64,000 nucleotides of DNA from Theodoxus fluviatilis (GCA_034096865.1 JAWQFJ010020171.1:36001-100000); one strand, 5' to 3'. Counted from the stretch's first letter, positions 52,033-64,000 are shown. The notes: generated by a model not told the origin, from the letters alone. Translations and numbers: made by a program.

Positions 52033-54925
52033 ATCATCACCAATTACATAATTGCCATCGTAACTTAATGTTCCTAACAAAAGATGCTGCAGGCATCCTC
52101 CCCCTGTTATTTCATCATGTGAAGTATCCATTACAGCATGATCTCCCCAGCTTCCTTGCCCAGAAGACTCGCTACCTTGCAGTTTGTCTGATAGACGCCA
52201 TTTCTGTCTCAAAGACATAGCAAGACCTGTACTTTTTACATTATTCTGATCACAGTTCATTCGAGGCCTGAATCTTGGATACATCTTGGCATAATATCAT
52301 CTTTCGTCAAGGACATGAGAACCTGAAAATGAGAAAACCAATGAAACGATTCTACTGAGATAATTCTATGTGTCAAAGTTGTTGATTTCATAGAAATAGA
52401 ACTTGTACTGTTGTCGGATGCATAGCATGAGCAATTTTCTTGGTTGTGTCAACAGCATGTTGAAAGAAAGAAAGAAAAAGATATCCGTCTGTTTTCCCTT
52501 TAGAACCACGAAATATAATGCAGCTTTTTCGTGTTTCTGTAAAGTTGTAAATGAATACTTCTTGAATGGTGAGTGAGAAGCTATGAACATTTAACTTGCT
52601 GTATTTCTTGGATTCATTTCCTAGACGTTTGTTTCTCTGCGTTGTTATAAATTTTGATGTGATAAAACTAACGTATGGTTTACTGTATATTTTGATCTTT
52701 TACTGACATAACTGCTCATGTATATTTCCTTGCTTGATGAATTGAATGCTTTTAGTGATATGTCTATGCAGTTTCAATGTTCAGCAGGTAGATGTATATC
52801 TGATTCTGAATGCTAGAGTGCAGCAATAATTGAGCATTTATGCAAAGACTAATTTTATTTTGTGAACTGTACTAGTATAATTTTGTGCACGTGTTTTTTT
52901 AAAGTGGATTTTCTGAGAATAGATATGAAAAAGAAGCGTTCATGGAAAAAACTTTACTCTTTACTGAAACGTTTTTCTTCAATGCAACATGACTTTCCTG
53001 ATAGGATAAAAAAACTCAGAAGAAGCTATTGCTCTTGAAAGATTTTCACCATTGTGAAAATAACTAAGAATATGAAGAGTTTTTGTTTGCTGTCGTTTTT
53101 TAGTAGGTCAAAAGGTTTTTAAACATGCTGGCTGATGCACATATCAGTTTAACTGACACCTTTTTTTCCTGTCATGATATTGAAATATTAGTTGAATTTA
53201 ATTAACAATTGGCACAGACAATCTCAGAATTCTCAAGTTTGTCACATTCCCCGTCACCACTCCTCCTCCCCCTTCATTCCACCTCCCACACGTACCAAAT
53301 TACTCATGGAATGAATTCTAGCTCAAGATTTCCGGGGGAGATTGGGATTATCCCCCCTCCCTCTTGTTGTTTTTGTTACAGTGTGACTTATGTCATTCAT
53401 ATTGAATCAAGTACATTTTAGAATTATATCTCAGAGCATTGCAATGCAATGCATGCTTTCCCATAGAGAAGTGTACTGATGACCTTATAGTTCATGGCTA
53501 CTTAGTCATTGCATTTTTGTGTAGATGGTCTAGCATTTTCTGAAACTTACTCTTTTTTTATGGTGTTAGTACAACATCTGTCATTTTGGGGATATTTATT
53601 GTGAATACTCATTAAACAAGTCAATTGCCATTTCTCACATGATGTAATGTAGAGACATTGTGAGTTTTCTGTATTTGACAAGTATCATTGGAATTTCCTG
53701 CTTAAAATGGAAAACAGCTGAACAGTGTTTGTGAAATCTGGCCATCAGGACAGTTGCTCTTTGTTTAGTCGTGAGTGAGTGTAATAGTTTACAGAGAATT
53801 AAACCACTGAACAGTGGTTTCTGTGGATATTTTCTCTTTTTCATTTAACATGCATACAATTTATGTTGTTGTACACGGTTTCACAAATAAACATAGTTTT
53901 TGTGCACCTACACACAGATATATGCGGGCACATGTGATAAAATTACATGCATGCAAACAAACACAAACACATGAATTATGTGTACAAACACACAAACACA
54001 TACGCATACACTCAAAGATGCTAGGTGTACCAAATATCAAATATAAATCAGGAAAGTGCCACAAAAATTTTATGTTGCTGCTACATTTAAAATAATTACT
54101 TAGCTTGAATTTATTTCCTTTATGTGGAAAGTTGCTGGTCTATGGTAGGTCCCACTAAGGGGAGATAACTATGCTGGTCCAGAATGAATGAATCCCTGAT
54201 AGATTTACCTCCCTTGATAGCGGCTTCCCTGAAGCTGTGAAAGAAAGCTGCGCTGCTTTCCGTGGTGTTTGTTGTGCGAGAGCTCCTTCACCATTACTGT
54301 ACGATCTGCTGCAAACCTTTCTCAATCTGCCTTTCTTTGTAGTTTCGTCTCCTGTTGTTTCCAACTCAGAAATTCCCTAACAAGAATGGAAATGTGCTAT
54401 CCACCTTCATTTTGCTCCATTGAAGTGCTTTGAAACGGGGAGTAACTGCTGCGCTGCTGTTGCTGCTGCTGCTCCTTCTTTTATTAATTTAGCCCATAGC
54501 CGGGGCGCGCGATCTAAAACGCGATCTAAAACAAATGTAAGCTCACAGCACTTTACAAGTCACAATCAAAAGATGCATATTGCAATTTACAATTTCAACT
54601 AAGCATGAAACAAACCTATTTATACACTTTAGTTAACATGCACAAGGAATACACACACGCACGCTTGCACACGCACGCACGCATACATAAACGCGCGCGC
54701 GCGGGCGCACCTGCACCTGCACTAAAAGCACTTAAATTGGTGCCTGGATCGATCCTGGAAACATTAGGCTGGTTGTGACAGTTTCTCCATTCTGTGGGAG
54801 TTAATTGTAGAGGAAGTGTGATTTCTAGCTCATTAGCAGCATGACAGAATGCACCCCAACTGGGGAGATTTAATTAGAGCAGGCCCGATTAAATGTGTTG
54901 GGTCCTATCACCCTTTCGGTGATTG
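52031..54925. other. Intergenic, no gene recognised
   Basis: AT-rich sequence with small (CA)- and (CACG)-rich patches near 53940-54010 and 54650-54720. Scanned for splice-bounded coding blocks on both strands without a convincing hit. Confidence 0.4.
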
Positions 54926-54965
54926 CGCGCGCGCGCGCGCGTGTGTGTATGAGAGAGAGAGAGAG

Positions 54966-55003
<38 letters not shown>
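54926..55003. repeat. (GC)n/(GA)n/(GT)n compound microsatellite
   Basis: GCGCGC, then GAGA, then GT units in succession. Confidence 0.95.
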
Positions 55004-55005
<2 letters not shown>

Positions 55006-55291
55006 CATACATCTAGAGTTTAGGTGTCGCTGTGTAAGACTTTTCTCCCCATAAGCTTCATGGCAACGCCCAACCAGTTCTTCAATTGTAGATTGGGGGT
55101 AAGAATAGACCCACCACGTCTCCCTACATTGGGGGTAAGAATAGACCCCCCACTTCTCCCTATGCGATACGTAAGAGCGAATAACTAGGCAAATCGTGAC
55201 TTCACTTGTTATCATTACAAGTTCTAGTGATGTCAAGGTCGATAGCCTTACATTACCAACAAAGGCCGATGGGGAAGACGTTCCGCAGACG

Positions 55292-55546
55292 GGCCACACC
55301 GGTAGACTCGTCTGAGGAGAGGGACAGACAGGGAAGCTGTCAGGCCACACCAGTGGACTCGTCTGAGGAGAGGGACAGACTGGGAACCTGTCAGGCCACA
55401 CCAGTGGACTCGTCTGAGGAGAGGGACAGACAGGGAAGCTGTCAGGCCACACCAGTGGACTCGTCTGAGGAGAGGGACAGACAGGGAAGCTGTCGGGCCA
55501 CACCAGTGGACTCGTCTGAGGAGAGGGACAGACAGGGAAGCTGTCG
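55292..55546. repeat. 51-bp minisatellite, five copies
   Basis: Units start at 55292, 55343, 55394, 55445 and 55496 (GGCCACACC...), with a partial sixth at 55547. Each contains GACTCGTCTGAGGAGAGGGA. The 51-bp period keeps both strands open (17-residue units, for example TPVDSSEERDRQGSC), but no flanking gene structure supports coding. Confidence 0.95.
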
Positions 55547-55996
55547 GGCCATACAAGCTGGCGGACCACATCATTTGATTGGCAAGCGTTCATATCAGCC
55601 TACGGAGGAGCTTATTCATTCATTCATTATTCCTTCCTTCCTTTTTTCTCTCTCTTTCTTTCTTTCAACGTATCCGAGGTTCGATTCAGGTTCGTGAAGC
55701 GTTGGCTGCTTGAAGGTAAAGGCATTGAGTTTACATTGCGACAATCCGATTTCCACTCTACACCCCGATCACTGAGCCACTCGACCAATCCTCTACTGTA
55801 CCTGAAGTCAAACACAGAGGGCGCGTTTGTTTGGCCTAAAATCTCGAGAGAATCGCGACGGCTAGGCGTTTCTCGCTCATAAGAACACACTCGCCGTGAA
55901 GACGGGAGGTCGAGGCCGGGAGGTCCGGAGCTCCTTCGATTCTTCCCGCTGCAGAGACCCGGATGAGTCACAATGGCGGAGACAGTGCGAGTTGGG

Positions 55997-56697
55997 GGAG
56001 GGGCCGCTATTGCGGAGGGCCGCTATTGCGGAGGGCCGCTATTGCGGGGGGCCGCTATTGCGGGATTTTTTCAACAAAAGTTCCTCAGGCAATTTAGATT
56101 CTTTTGTCCTAAAACGCCCAAAAAACCATAATATTTTTGTTACTTTTTTAAACTTAGAAATTTTTTCGTTTTTTTTTCTATTGCGGGGGGCCGCTATTGC
56201 GGGATTTTTTCAACAAAAGTTCCTCAGGCAATTTTGAATCTTTTGTCCTAAAACGCATTTTTAAAAAAACTTAAAATGTATGTAACTTTTTTTAACTTGG
56301 AAAAATTTTCGGATTTTTTTCTATTGCGGGGGGCCGCTATTGCGGGATTTATTAAAGAAAAAAACCCGAAAATTTTTCCAAGTAGAAAAAAAAGTAACAT
56401 ACATTTTATGGTTTTTTATGCGTTTTAGGACAAAAGAATCAAAATTGTCTGAGGAACTTTTGTTGAAAAAATCCCGCAATAGCGGCCCCCCGCAATAGAA
56501 AAAAAAACGAAAAAAATTCTAAGTTAAAAAAAGTATAAAAAAATATTATGGTTTTTTATGCGTTTTAGTACAAAAGAATCAAAATTGCCTGAGGAACTTT
56601 GTTGAAAAAATCCCGCAATAGCGGCCCTCCGCAATAGCGGCCCTCCGCAATAGCGGCCCTCCGCAATAGCGGCCCTCCGCAATAGAGAGCCGACCCC
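55997..56697. mobile_element. Foldback element flanked by a 10-bp direct repeat
   Basis: Left end has three GGGCCGCTATTGCGGA-type units; the right end has their complement (CCGCAATAGCGGCCCT) in five units. Between them the sequence is a long imperfect palindrome: the ~95-bp block from GGGATTTTTTCAACAAAAG through TTTTGTCCTAAAACGC occurs three times in one or the other orientation. The direct repeat GCGAGTTGGG lies at 55987-55996 and 56698-56707, consistent with a 9-10 bp target duplication. No coding potential. Exact termini are uncertain by a few bases. Confidence 0.8.
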
Positions 56698-57998
56698 GCG
56701 AGTTGGGCTGGTGTTCGGAGATAACAGTGCCTGTAATGTGCTTCTCAGGATCCGAGAATGGAAAAGTGTACTCGAGTATTTGCTTTTGGAGTGTTCATTT
56801 GTATATTTTGAGGACTAGGTGTATAGGTTATTTCTGGACATACACTGCCTAAAAAAGTTTTATCGCTTGCAAACAGTACACGCATCACCGTATACGAACG
56901 CTCTATGAATTATGTCCCTTGAATTGATCGAAATGAATCGAGGCCTAACATTTTCGACAAAGTTGTCTACAGTTGAACCGGGGTTGCGATTTTTTCGTTT
57001 AAAAAGTTCCCGTGCCATTCGATATGATACCATGGTGTGTTCTATGAAGTGAAAAACTTATGTGCTACATCTGAATTGTCAGTTTTTTTCGTCTATCGGC
57101 AACTTTTTCACCGACTCGGGCGCCAGGACGCAGCCATGTTCTTCCGCCTTGCCAGTTGATGATTGGCCGTTTTTCTAGCTGTAGGAGCGTCTCACTCTCC
57201 CTCGACAAGCCATTCAGGGAGACTCTCGAGATTTTGGGCCTAACAAACGCGCCCAGAGACAAACTAATACCACGCACACAGAAAGATACCATCAGCGTCT
57301 TTACTTCTAGAGAGTATTCCAAGCCAACGCTCGCCCATGTCCGCACCAATGGTTGATCGCACAAGCACTAGTGTGCCAACACTGCCCTCACAGGTACCCG
57401 GTTTTACTCCAGGAAGAGGATGCATGCAGTGTAGCAGTGAAAAGAAGAGCAACAGAGTAGGACCAAACGATTTTATTGACGATATAACAACCTGCACAGG
57501 GCCTGCCACAAGTTCTTGCCGACGACAGACAACATGGCGTAGCGTCCTCGACAACGCGTTGCAACGTAGGCGGGCTTGACATGCACAGCATGTACAACAA
57601 TGTTTCTCTAATTCAACAATGACAATATTCTGTAAAAACCTTCAAAGATATAAAAATACAAATATCAGCTCTAACAATTATGGTCGTCACAAGCGCGTGA
57701 GGTATTCTTTTTTTTTCAACAACAGCAACAACAAGAATAATTTTTCGTGAGTTTTCGTGAAAGTACAAAACAGATGAAGTCAAATCCGTAGGTTCAATGA
57801 TATGAATCGAGTGAGAACACATCCGCCATCTTCAAAAGTCGAAATATCCAAATTGGTAACATGAAAACAGCAAGAATATATATATACATATACGTGCGAC
57901 CTTTTCGAAAACTTATTCTATAACTTTCCACGGATTCCAACATTTGATTGCGTTGGTTTCTTTTTACTGCGTTTGCATGTGCACTTAGGGGCTCTAAC

Positions 57999-58093
57999 GC
58001 AGTTTCAACTTCATGGGACTGCAGTGCTCTCGTGAAGTGCACGAAGCAGTTTCAACTTCATGGGACTGCAGTGCTCTCGTGAAGTGCACGAAG
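57999..58093. repeat. 47-bp tandem duplication
   Basis: Two consecutive identical copies containing CAGTTTCAACTTCATGGGAC and CTCTCGTGAAGTGCACGAAG. Confidence 0.95.
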
Positions 58094-59173
58094 CAGTTTT
58101 GAAGCACTGCATGTGGGGACCAGTCATTGCCCCCGAGCACTACGAAACGCGTCTTGAGGCCCACTGGTCACATCAGCTGGGGCAAGGTGCATTTTCTGTT
58201 CAAGGTACTTTCTGCCTCTATCACCCCTCTGGAATCGATCTGTTACTGGTGTCCGTTGCAAATCAGCATTTAATAAAAGGAGAAATCACTTTTATTTGCC
58301 TGACTCTCTAAAAATAAAAAGATAATTAGGGTTCAATTAGCCCAATTAAAGCTATTTCCCGGAGGCGACGGCTTATCAAACATCACTGCAAAGCTCGTTC
58401 TTTCGACTCTCCGTGTAGTGAACTTTTCCGTGCAGCGCTGTCTGTCTAAAAATGGAAAGCGAATCCGTGACGTTAACAGAATTTGCTGTTGGACCAATCA
58501 GAAGTGTTCTACCTTCACTTGTGCAGCGATTTTCTCCAATTGCATGTTTCACTTAAGATGGTTTTAACTTCCAAAATTGTCAAGATTTAACATTTCTTTG
58601 GTTTTATATATCATATAAAGTTCGAAACTCACTGACTTTTCGTTTGAAGGTTGTGTATTGTTCAGGCCCACATAAATGCAGTGTGAATACATGCAGCTCA
58701 ACCGCAACGAAAGCAAATTTCTCAATGGAAAAGGTCTCATGAAAAATATGAGGATCGATGACAGTGCCGTACAGTTGCAGTCCCACCAAATTCAGTCAAA
58801 GGCTACTGGATTTCGTCTGCCTGAAAGTGCACATGCTTCGCCTGTTCCTGGTATCGGGCTGTCACTCTAAGATTTCTTCAAGAAGAGAGTTGATTACGCA
58901 GCCTTTGCGTGGCGTGTGACAAAGCACAGAGCATGAATGCGTTATAATCGGCTACGAATAAATTATGTCACAATGGCATGCATTAAAACAAACAGAAACA
59001 AAAACCCCCATCGAAACCGGCGTTACTTCAGTAATGGCTATGGAAAAAATTTGTGGTGTTACTCATCACCATCGTCTGCTGATGAAGAATTACCATGCAG
59101 TTTCACTGCTTCGATTGAGATATGTCTTATTAAATATCGGAGTATATCTATTGAAATTCAACGCCACTAAAGT

Positions 59174-59284
59174 ATGGCCACGGACTTCCAGTGCCCCACC
59201 TGCTTTAAACTTTGCCGCTCCAGACTGGATCTGCAGAGCCATCGAAGGACCGATATGGATGGGAGCGGAACCGGCCATCCTTGA
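59174..59284 (+). pseudogene. C2H2-type zinc finger remnant, retroelement-like
   Basis: ATG-initiated 36-codon frame MATDFQCPTCFKLCRSRLDL followed by QSHRRTD and a stop. The C-x2-C-x4-C...L-SH-R pattern is the finger often found at the C-terminus of non-LTR retrotransposon polyproteins. It is followed by GAAGAAGTTATAA, a typical 3' tail. No polymerase sequence adjoins it. Confidence 0.5.
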
Positions 59285-60488
59285 AGCAAGGGACAACCGA
59301 TGAAGAAGTTATAATAGCAAGCTGGCTGAGGGGTGGCAACTGACGCCGATGGGAAAAATCAACGCAAATCCTTACAAATATGCATAGCTATAACTTTCCT
59401 TCACAAGAGTAATCAAATGAAGATAAAGAGCTATGTTTTCAGTCATCCATGATGAAACTGACCCTACATTTTCGTCATGCCAACTTTCCAACGATGTTTG
59501 ACAGCTGTGGATACACTCTGCAACGCTTCATACCTATGACTTCGGTTTTCGCCTTTCAAGATAAATGATGCGTCATCATTTCAAATCCACGAGTTTCGTA
59601 CACTACAGTCAGTGAACATGTAAACATTATGACAAGTAGAAACATTATTCACAGGCAATGTACAAAAGTGTAAAACTGGACACCGAAACAACCCTTCAAG
59701 TTTCTCTATAGTCTGGTGTAGTGATCCACTACAGCCCCCTTCTAGACTAGAGCTGGTTACCATGGTAACGCACAGTAATATACACATTCGATGATCAGTG
59801 AAGTGTCTGATATCTCCGATTTGATTGGTGGAAACAAGTACACAACACTCATGGACATATTGTCTACTATGTACAAATGGTTTGACCAGACACATTCCGG
59901 TGACAGGTCAATTCAGAACTCATATGTACACATTTATGCATGTGTAGAGCCCTAAAATATCGGTCAATATTCCAGAGAAACCTTCCAAGTGGAGGTAACC
60001 TGGAAAAGAGACACTACTCACAAACATGGTACACACTCTAACGTGATTTTTATACACACCAGTGCAGAGGTATGGAGCATATATTGCACGTTGAGTTGGC
60101 GAAGAGTTTTTCCCCCCTCATCTTTATTTAACTATTGTAAGATATGTACACGAAAATAAATATACTACATCGTCATTTACAAATGAAATCCACATGGGAA
60201 TAGCGTTCTCGTTATTTCGTTTTACCCTCATTGCTGGATTTCTACAACCTGGACACTGGTCAGCCATTGAAATCTGGTCATGATATATACACGACAAAGC
60301 AAATATATACACATACTTCTCAGTCTGTTAAGTCCACATCTACATCTGAACAAAACACCGAAGTCTTTGCAGTACCTGTACCAAGAAGCCTAGAACTCGA
60401 TCGGTCCCTACCGCTTGTCTTCATTCACTTCTGCGTACGCCTGTCTGTCCTTTCATCCTGACTCTTCACTGTCCCTGTCTGTCTGTGC

Positions 60489-60490
<2 letters not shown>

Positions 60491-60521
<31 letters not shown>

Positions 60522-60877
60522 CGCGCGCTCGCGCGCGTGAGTGTCTGTGTGTGTGTGTGCGCGCATATGTATGCGTGTGAACGTGTATGTATGTGTATGC
60601 ATGTGAACGTATGTGTGTGTGTGTGCTTGTGTGTGAGTGTTTGTACGCGCGCGCGCGTGTGTGTGTGTGCGTGCACATGTATGTGTGTGTACCTGCCTGC
60701 CTCTTCTTCCAACCCGACCCCTCCCAACCCCCCTTTCTCTTGCTCATCCTCCATCCATTCACCACTCCAAATAGTTTCCTCTGTCAGATTGTAGGACCGA
60801 TTCTTTCCATACATAGAAATACAATTATGCACTGAAAATGTACTACCTGTATAACATATACTCTCTCTCTCTCTCTG

Positions 60878-60942
<65 letters not shown>
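60491..60942. repeat. (GT)n and (CT)n arrays
   Basis: GT-rich units with GCGC patches at 60491-60690, and CT units at 60860-60942. Confidence 0.96.
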
Positions 60943-60946
<4 letters not shown>

Positions 60947-61215
60947 CATACCTATCTTCTAAATATGCTGGACTCCCCCTACACCTTTACCCAATGAACC
61001 TATCTGCCAATGGAATGCAGTGTATGCAGGGTGGAAATGAGTGTAAATATGCAGATATGTTTTCACAGCTTCGGATCGCAAAATGAGGAATGAGTACTGA
61101 GATCTGGAGGCAGAAGTACATCACAGTTCTTCTCGTGGTGGTAGGGAAACAATTACTCCTTTAACCAAAAGTCATGTCCTCTTTTCTTCTTCTTCTCTCC
61201 TTCTCAGTCCCTCTC

Positions 61216-61765
61216 TCACAGCATCCGCTCTCCGCTAGATACACTGCTCTGGCGTATCAGCAGACTGACCTGCCTCCTCACCTGGCAGTAGCAGACGGAG
61301 AGAAGAACGGTCAACACAGACAGACCGATGCAGGCGGCGATGAGAATCCAGCTATTGGAGAAGTGGTTGATGACGTAAGTTCCGCTCCTGCGCACGGGCG
61401 TGTCCACAGTGACATTGTTGTCCCTTTTCAACTGCTGTCGGTACAGGTTGGGGACCTCGTGGTTCCAGAAGGACATCTTGTCGGGCTTGAAATGCATTTC
61501 GGCGGAGATTTCCGGGTATCCCTGGTGTGCGAAGATACGGGTGTAGGCAGGCCGCGCGTCCGTGTAGGGCGTCATGTGGAACTCGCGTTCGGGCACCAAC
61601 GTGGGCAGTCTGCAAGACAGAGAGGGCATACATGAGTCATGACCAACGTTTGACGTCGATAACAACCATGATGATGATGACGACGACAACACCAATGATG
61701 ATGACGACGACAACACCAATGATGATGACGACGACGACGACGACGATGATGATGATGATGATGAA

Positions 61766-61843
<78 letters not shown>

Positions 61844-61978
61844 GAGGAGAAGGAGGAGGTGGAGGAGGAGGAGGAGGAGGAGGAGGAGGAGGAGGAGGAG
61901 GAGGAGGAGGAGGAGGAGGAGGAGGAGGAGGAGGAGGAGGAGGAGGAGGAGGAGGAGGAGGAGGAGGAGGAGGAGGAC

Positions 61979-62010
<32 letters not shown>

Positions 62011-62145
62011 GGAGGAGGAGGAGAAGGAGGAGGAGGACGACGACGAGGAGGAGGAGAGGAGGACGAGGAGGAGGAGGACGATGATTATGACGACATTTAA
62101 GGAAACAACATTATCGACGACGACGACAATGATGAAGATGATGAA

Positions 62146-62201
<56 letters not shown>

Positions 62202-63160
62202 CGACGACGATGATGATGATGATGACTACTTTTATTTCCTCAATGTGCAACTATCCTTGCACGGCTAGCATAGGCCCATTTATGGAAATTTCGTCATGTC
62301 TGAACATGAATGTAGGCCTATGTACATGTACAATGATAGTCGATATTTGACGAATGACAAATAACTTGGACGACAAAGCAAGAAAGAGAGGAAGAAAAGA
62401 AAAGAAAGAAAGAAAAAAGAAAAGAGAAAAAAACAACAAATAAAAAACAAAAAAGAAAAAAGCAAGTCGACCCACTGAGATGAGTATGTGCATGCACACA
62501 TACACCCACACACATGCATCTAATCCGAAAATGAAAATTTCCGTAGAAAGAAAACATGCAGTAGAGAGGTAGGGGGAGATGAATGGTCGTCTTAAAGAAA
62601 CTCTGCTGCAAAAGTTTTCATCTATCGTCTCATGAATGAGGCCGTGACGTGGAATTGGGCGTACGCTCGTCTTTGATTAAGACAGAGAGCCTCAATCGTT
62701 TCAGATAATTCTTCCTCAAATACATCCGCTCTCCTCCGCTAACAGCTTGACATTGGCACGGAGAATCGTCGTAAGCGTTCATGCATGCACAGCTAAAATG
62801 GAGGCCAAGTCGTACGCAGCCTAACTCAGCCCACCTTGTTGGCAAATAATACGCCGACATCAACATGTGTCAAACATTTGACTGCTTTCGTATCTACCTT
62901 CATCATGTTGACACCGGCTTATCACTCGCAAGATCTTGCAAGGATCCTTGCGTGAGCAACGCGCCCCAAATTACACTCAAGACGTCACACAATGGAGAGC
63001 TTGCAAGGGAAGGAGGTACCATACCCGTTTTTGACGAAGTTGGACCACAGCTGCAACAGCATGAAGGCCATGCGCTTGTCAGCCTCGGTGTAGCGCGAGT
63101 TGGGGTGTCCGATGAGCGGGTAGCCAGACAGGTAGAAAAGCTCGGCACCGTGTATCACCC
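61216..63160 (-). CDS. Cholinesterase-like single-pass membrane protein, last two exons
   Basis: Exons, minus strand: 63160-63025 and 61609-61216. The first encodes GVIHGAELFYLSGYPLIGHP, the carboxylesterase block that holds the catalytic-triad His (the HG motif of cholinesterases), then LLQLWSNFVKNG, the usual helix before the last core region. The second encodes ISAEMHFKPDKMSFWNHEVP, typical of the C-terminal core, then a juxtamembrane segment with an NVT glycosylation site, a hydrophobic helix (WILIAACIGLSVLTVLLSVC) and a short basic tail ending SSGERML. A type I topology with an extracellular esterase-like domain is likely. It resembles membrane cholinesterase-like adhesion proteins (neuroligin/gliotactin group), but which member cannot be told from 175 residues. 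Upstream exons lie beyond the right edge. Phases agree (2/1). Confidence 0.85.
61672..62225. repeat. (GAT)n / (GAG)n / (GAT)n compound trinucleotide array
   Basis: GAT/GAC units to about 61845, GAG units to about 62070, then GAC/GAT to 62225. It fills the start of the last intron of the esterase-like gene, beginning about 60 bp from exon 61609. Confidence 0.97.
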
Positions 63161-63198
63161 CTGAAGCATCCACAAAGCCACCAGTCACTACACAGTTA

Positions 63199-63560
63199 CA
63201 GGTAAAGGTAAAGGTAAAGGTGCTTTTTATATTGCGGCTTTTTACCTGTTGGTCGGTGCTCAAACCGCATAGCTTTATTCCCTGGTCATCGGGCTCCTCT
63301 AATCACCACTCCAGTACCATTTCAACACTCAGGGGAAGACACACAACCAGGCTGCGGATGAAAGCGTCGGGGTTGGTTTTCACGATGTTACAGCTCAGGC
63401 CTCACACGTACCCATTTTATTCCTGTATGGGGAGAGGCAATGCGAGCGAAGCATCTTGCTCCAGAATACGACTCTGGAATCCCGCAGCTTGGAACGCCGC
63501 ACCCACTAGTCGTAAGCGACGGCAGGTCAAGCGCGCTGACCACTAGGCCCAACACGTCAC
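63199..63560 (+). repeat. Dispersed SINE-like repeat, copy 2
   Basis: Starts with GGTAAA repeated three times, then GGTGCTTTTTATATTGCGGC and GGTGCTCAAACCGCA. Ends with GGTCAAGCGCGCTGACCACTAGGCC, a tail motif seen in many mollusc short repeats. Shared with 22885-23125. It lies directly upstream of the esterase exon at 63160. Confidence 0.65.
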
Positions 63561-63745
63561 ACAGAGAAATCAGCATGGCGAACTAGTTTGGGCAGGTGAC
63601 AAATTGTGAGGCGATCTCTCACAGCCACAATTATGATGTGTATGTTCTTGCGTGTATGTGAGCGTGCGTGTATATGTGCGCGCGCGCGCGTGATTATCAA
63701 TGTTCATGCCCTTTACATTTCTTGTCTTTCCTTTCTCCGAGTTCC

Positions 63746-63880
63746 TCCTCCTCGTCCTCCTCGTCCTCCTCCTCCTCGTCCTCCTCCTCCTCCTCCTCCT
63801 CCTCCTCCTCCTCCTCCTCCTCCTCCTCCTCCTCCTCCTCCTCCTCCTCCTCCTCCTCCTCCTCCTCCTCCTCCTCCTCC
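63746..63880. repeat. (CTC)n trinucleotide array
   Basis: CTC/CGT units of about 135 bp near the right edge. Confidence 0.98.
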
Positions 63881-64000
63881 TTTTATCTTCGTCATCAAGT
63901 CCTTTTCATTTCTTTTAATATCATTTCTTCATCTGCATTGTCTGACCCCTTTCACTGAAAACATTCAGTGGTTGTATGGATCTCCAACTACTTTACACTT

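Larger units (their letters stand above)
57255..60490. other. Intergenic, no gene recognised
   Basis: Moderately CpG-bearing then AT-rich sequence. It contains the 47-bp tandem duplication (57999-58093) and a retroelement zinc-finger remnant (59174-59284), listed separately. No host exon could be supported. Confidence 0.4.

Noticed and set aside
61216..62250. A 344-codon minus-strand protein with a poly-Ser N-terminus
   Set aside because: Only the last 131 codons are an exon. The poly-Ser part is the intronic GAG array; a splice acceptor (CTTGCAG) lies at 61610-61616.

Overview
This window is metazoan nuclear DNA. It holds intron-rich genes with GT-AG splice sites, a nuclear-type tRNA-Cys, DNA transposons of the hAT, piggyBac and Mutator-like types, LTR and non-LTR retroelement remnants, and more than 25 long simple-repeat arrays. 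The lineage looks lophotrochozoan, and a marine gastropod is my best guess from repeat style and gene divergence. That is an inference; nothing here is species-diagnostic.

Five protein genes could be reconstructed by joining exons across splice sites and comparing them with remembered families. (1) The 5' part of DNAI3/WDR63, an axonemal inner-arm dynein intermediate chain, lies on the minus strand with four coding exons between 809 and 8397, and continues beyond the left edge. (2) ASF1, the histone H3-H4 chaperone, lies on the minus strand with four exons (20394-24337), complete at 204 residues. (3) A VMAC-like coiled-coil protein lies on the plus strand (24643-25212, one exon) and faces ASF1 across a 305-bp divergent promoter. 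(4) PARS2, mitochondrial prolyl-tRNA synthetase, lies on the plus strand with 13 coding exons (33550-50806), complete at 481 residues. (5) The last two exons of a cholinesterase-like single-pass membrane protein lie on the minus strand (61216-63160); the rest lies beyond the right edge.

Layout: 1-8.4 kb is DNAI3 with a 39-bp minisatellite in intron 1, into which a short gypsy-type LTR element has inserted. 8.5-16.8 kb is intergenic, with a non-LTR retroelement tail, tRNA-Cys and a palindrome-rich Mutator-like MITE. 16.8-19.5 kb is a broken hAT transposase gene. 20.4-25.2 kb is the ASF1/VMAC pair plus a piggyBac MITE. 25.2-33.5 kb is intergenic, with retroelement tails, a diverged ~58-bp tandem array and a dispersed repeat rich in AGGTCA. 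33.5-50.8 kb is PARS2, whose introns carry a piggyBac element holding a second piggyBac fragment, and a hAT element inserted in a MITE. 50.8-61.2 kb is intergenic with a 51-bp minisatellite and a foldback element. 61.2-64 kb is the esterase-like gene and microsatellites.

The genes do not form a pathway; they are independent housekeeping, ciliary and membrane genes. I found no new biochemical system. The notable observations are structural: nested transposons with readable target-site duplications, tandem copies of a splice acceptor in front of PARS2 exon 2, tandem in-frame donors in PARS2, and two foldback elements.
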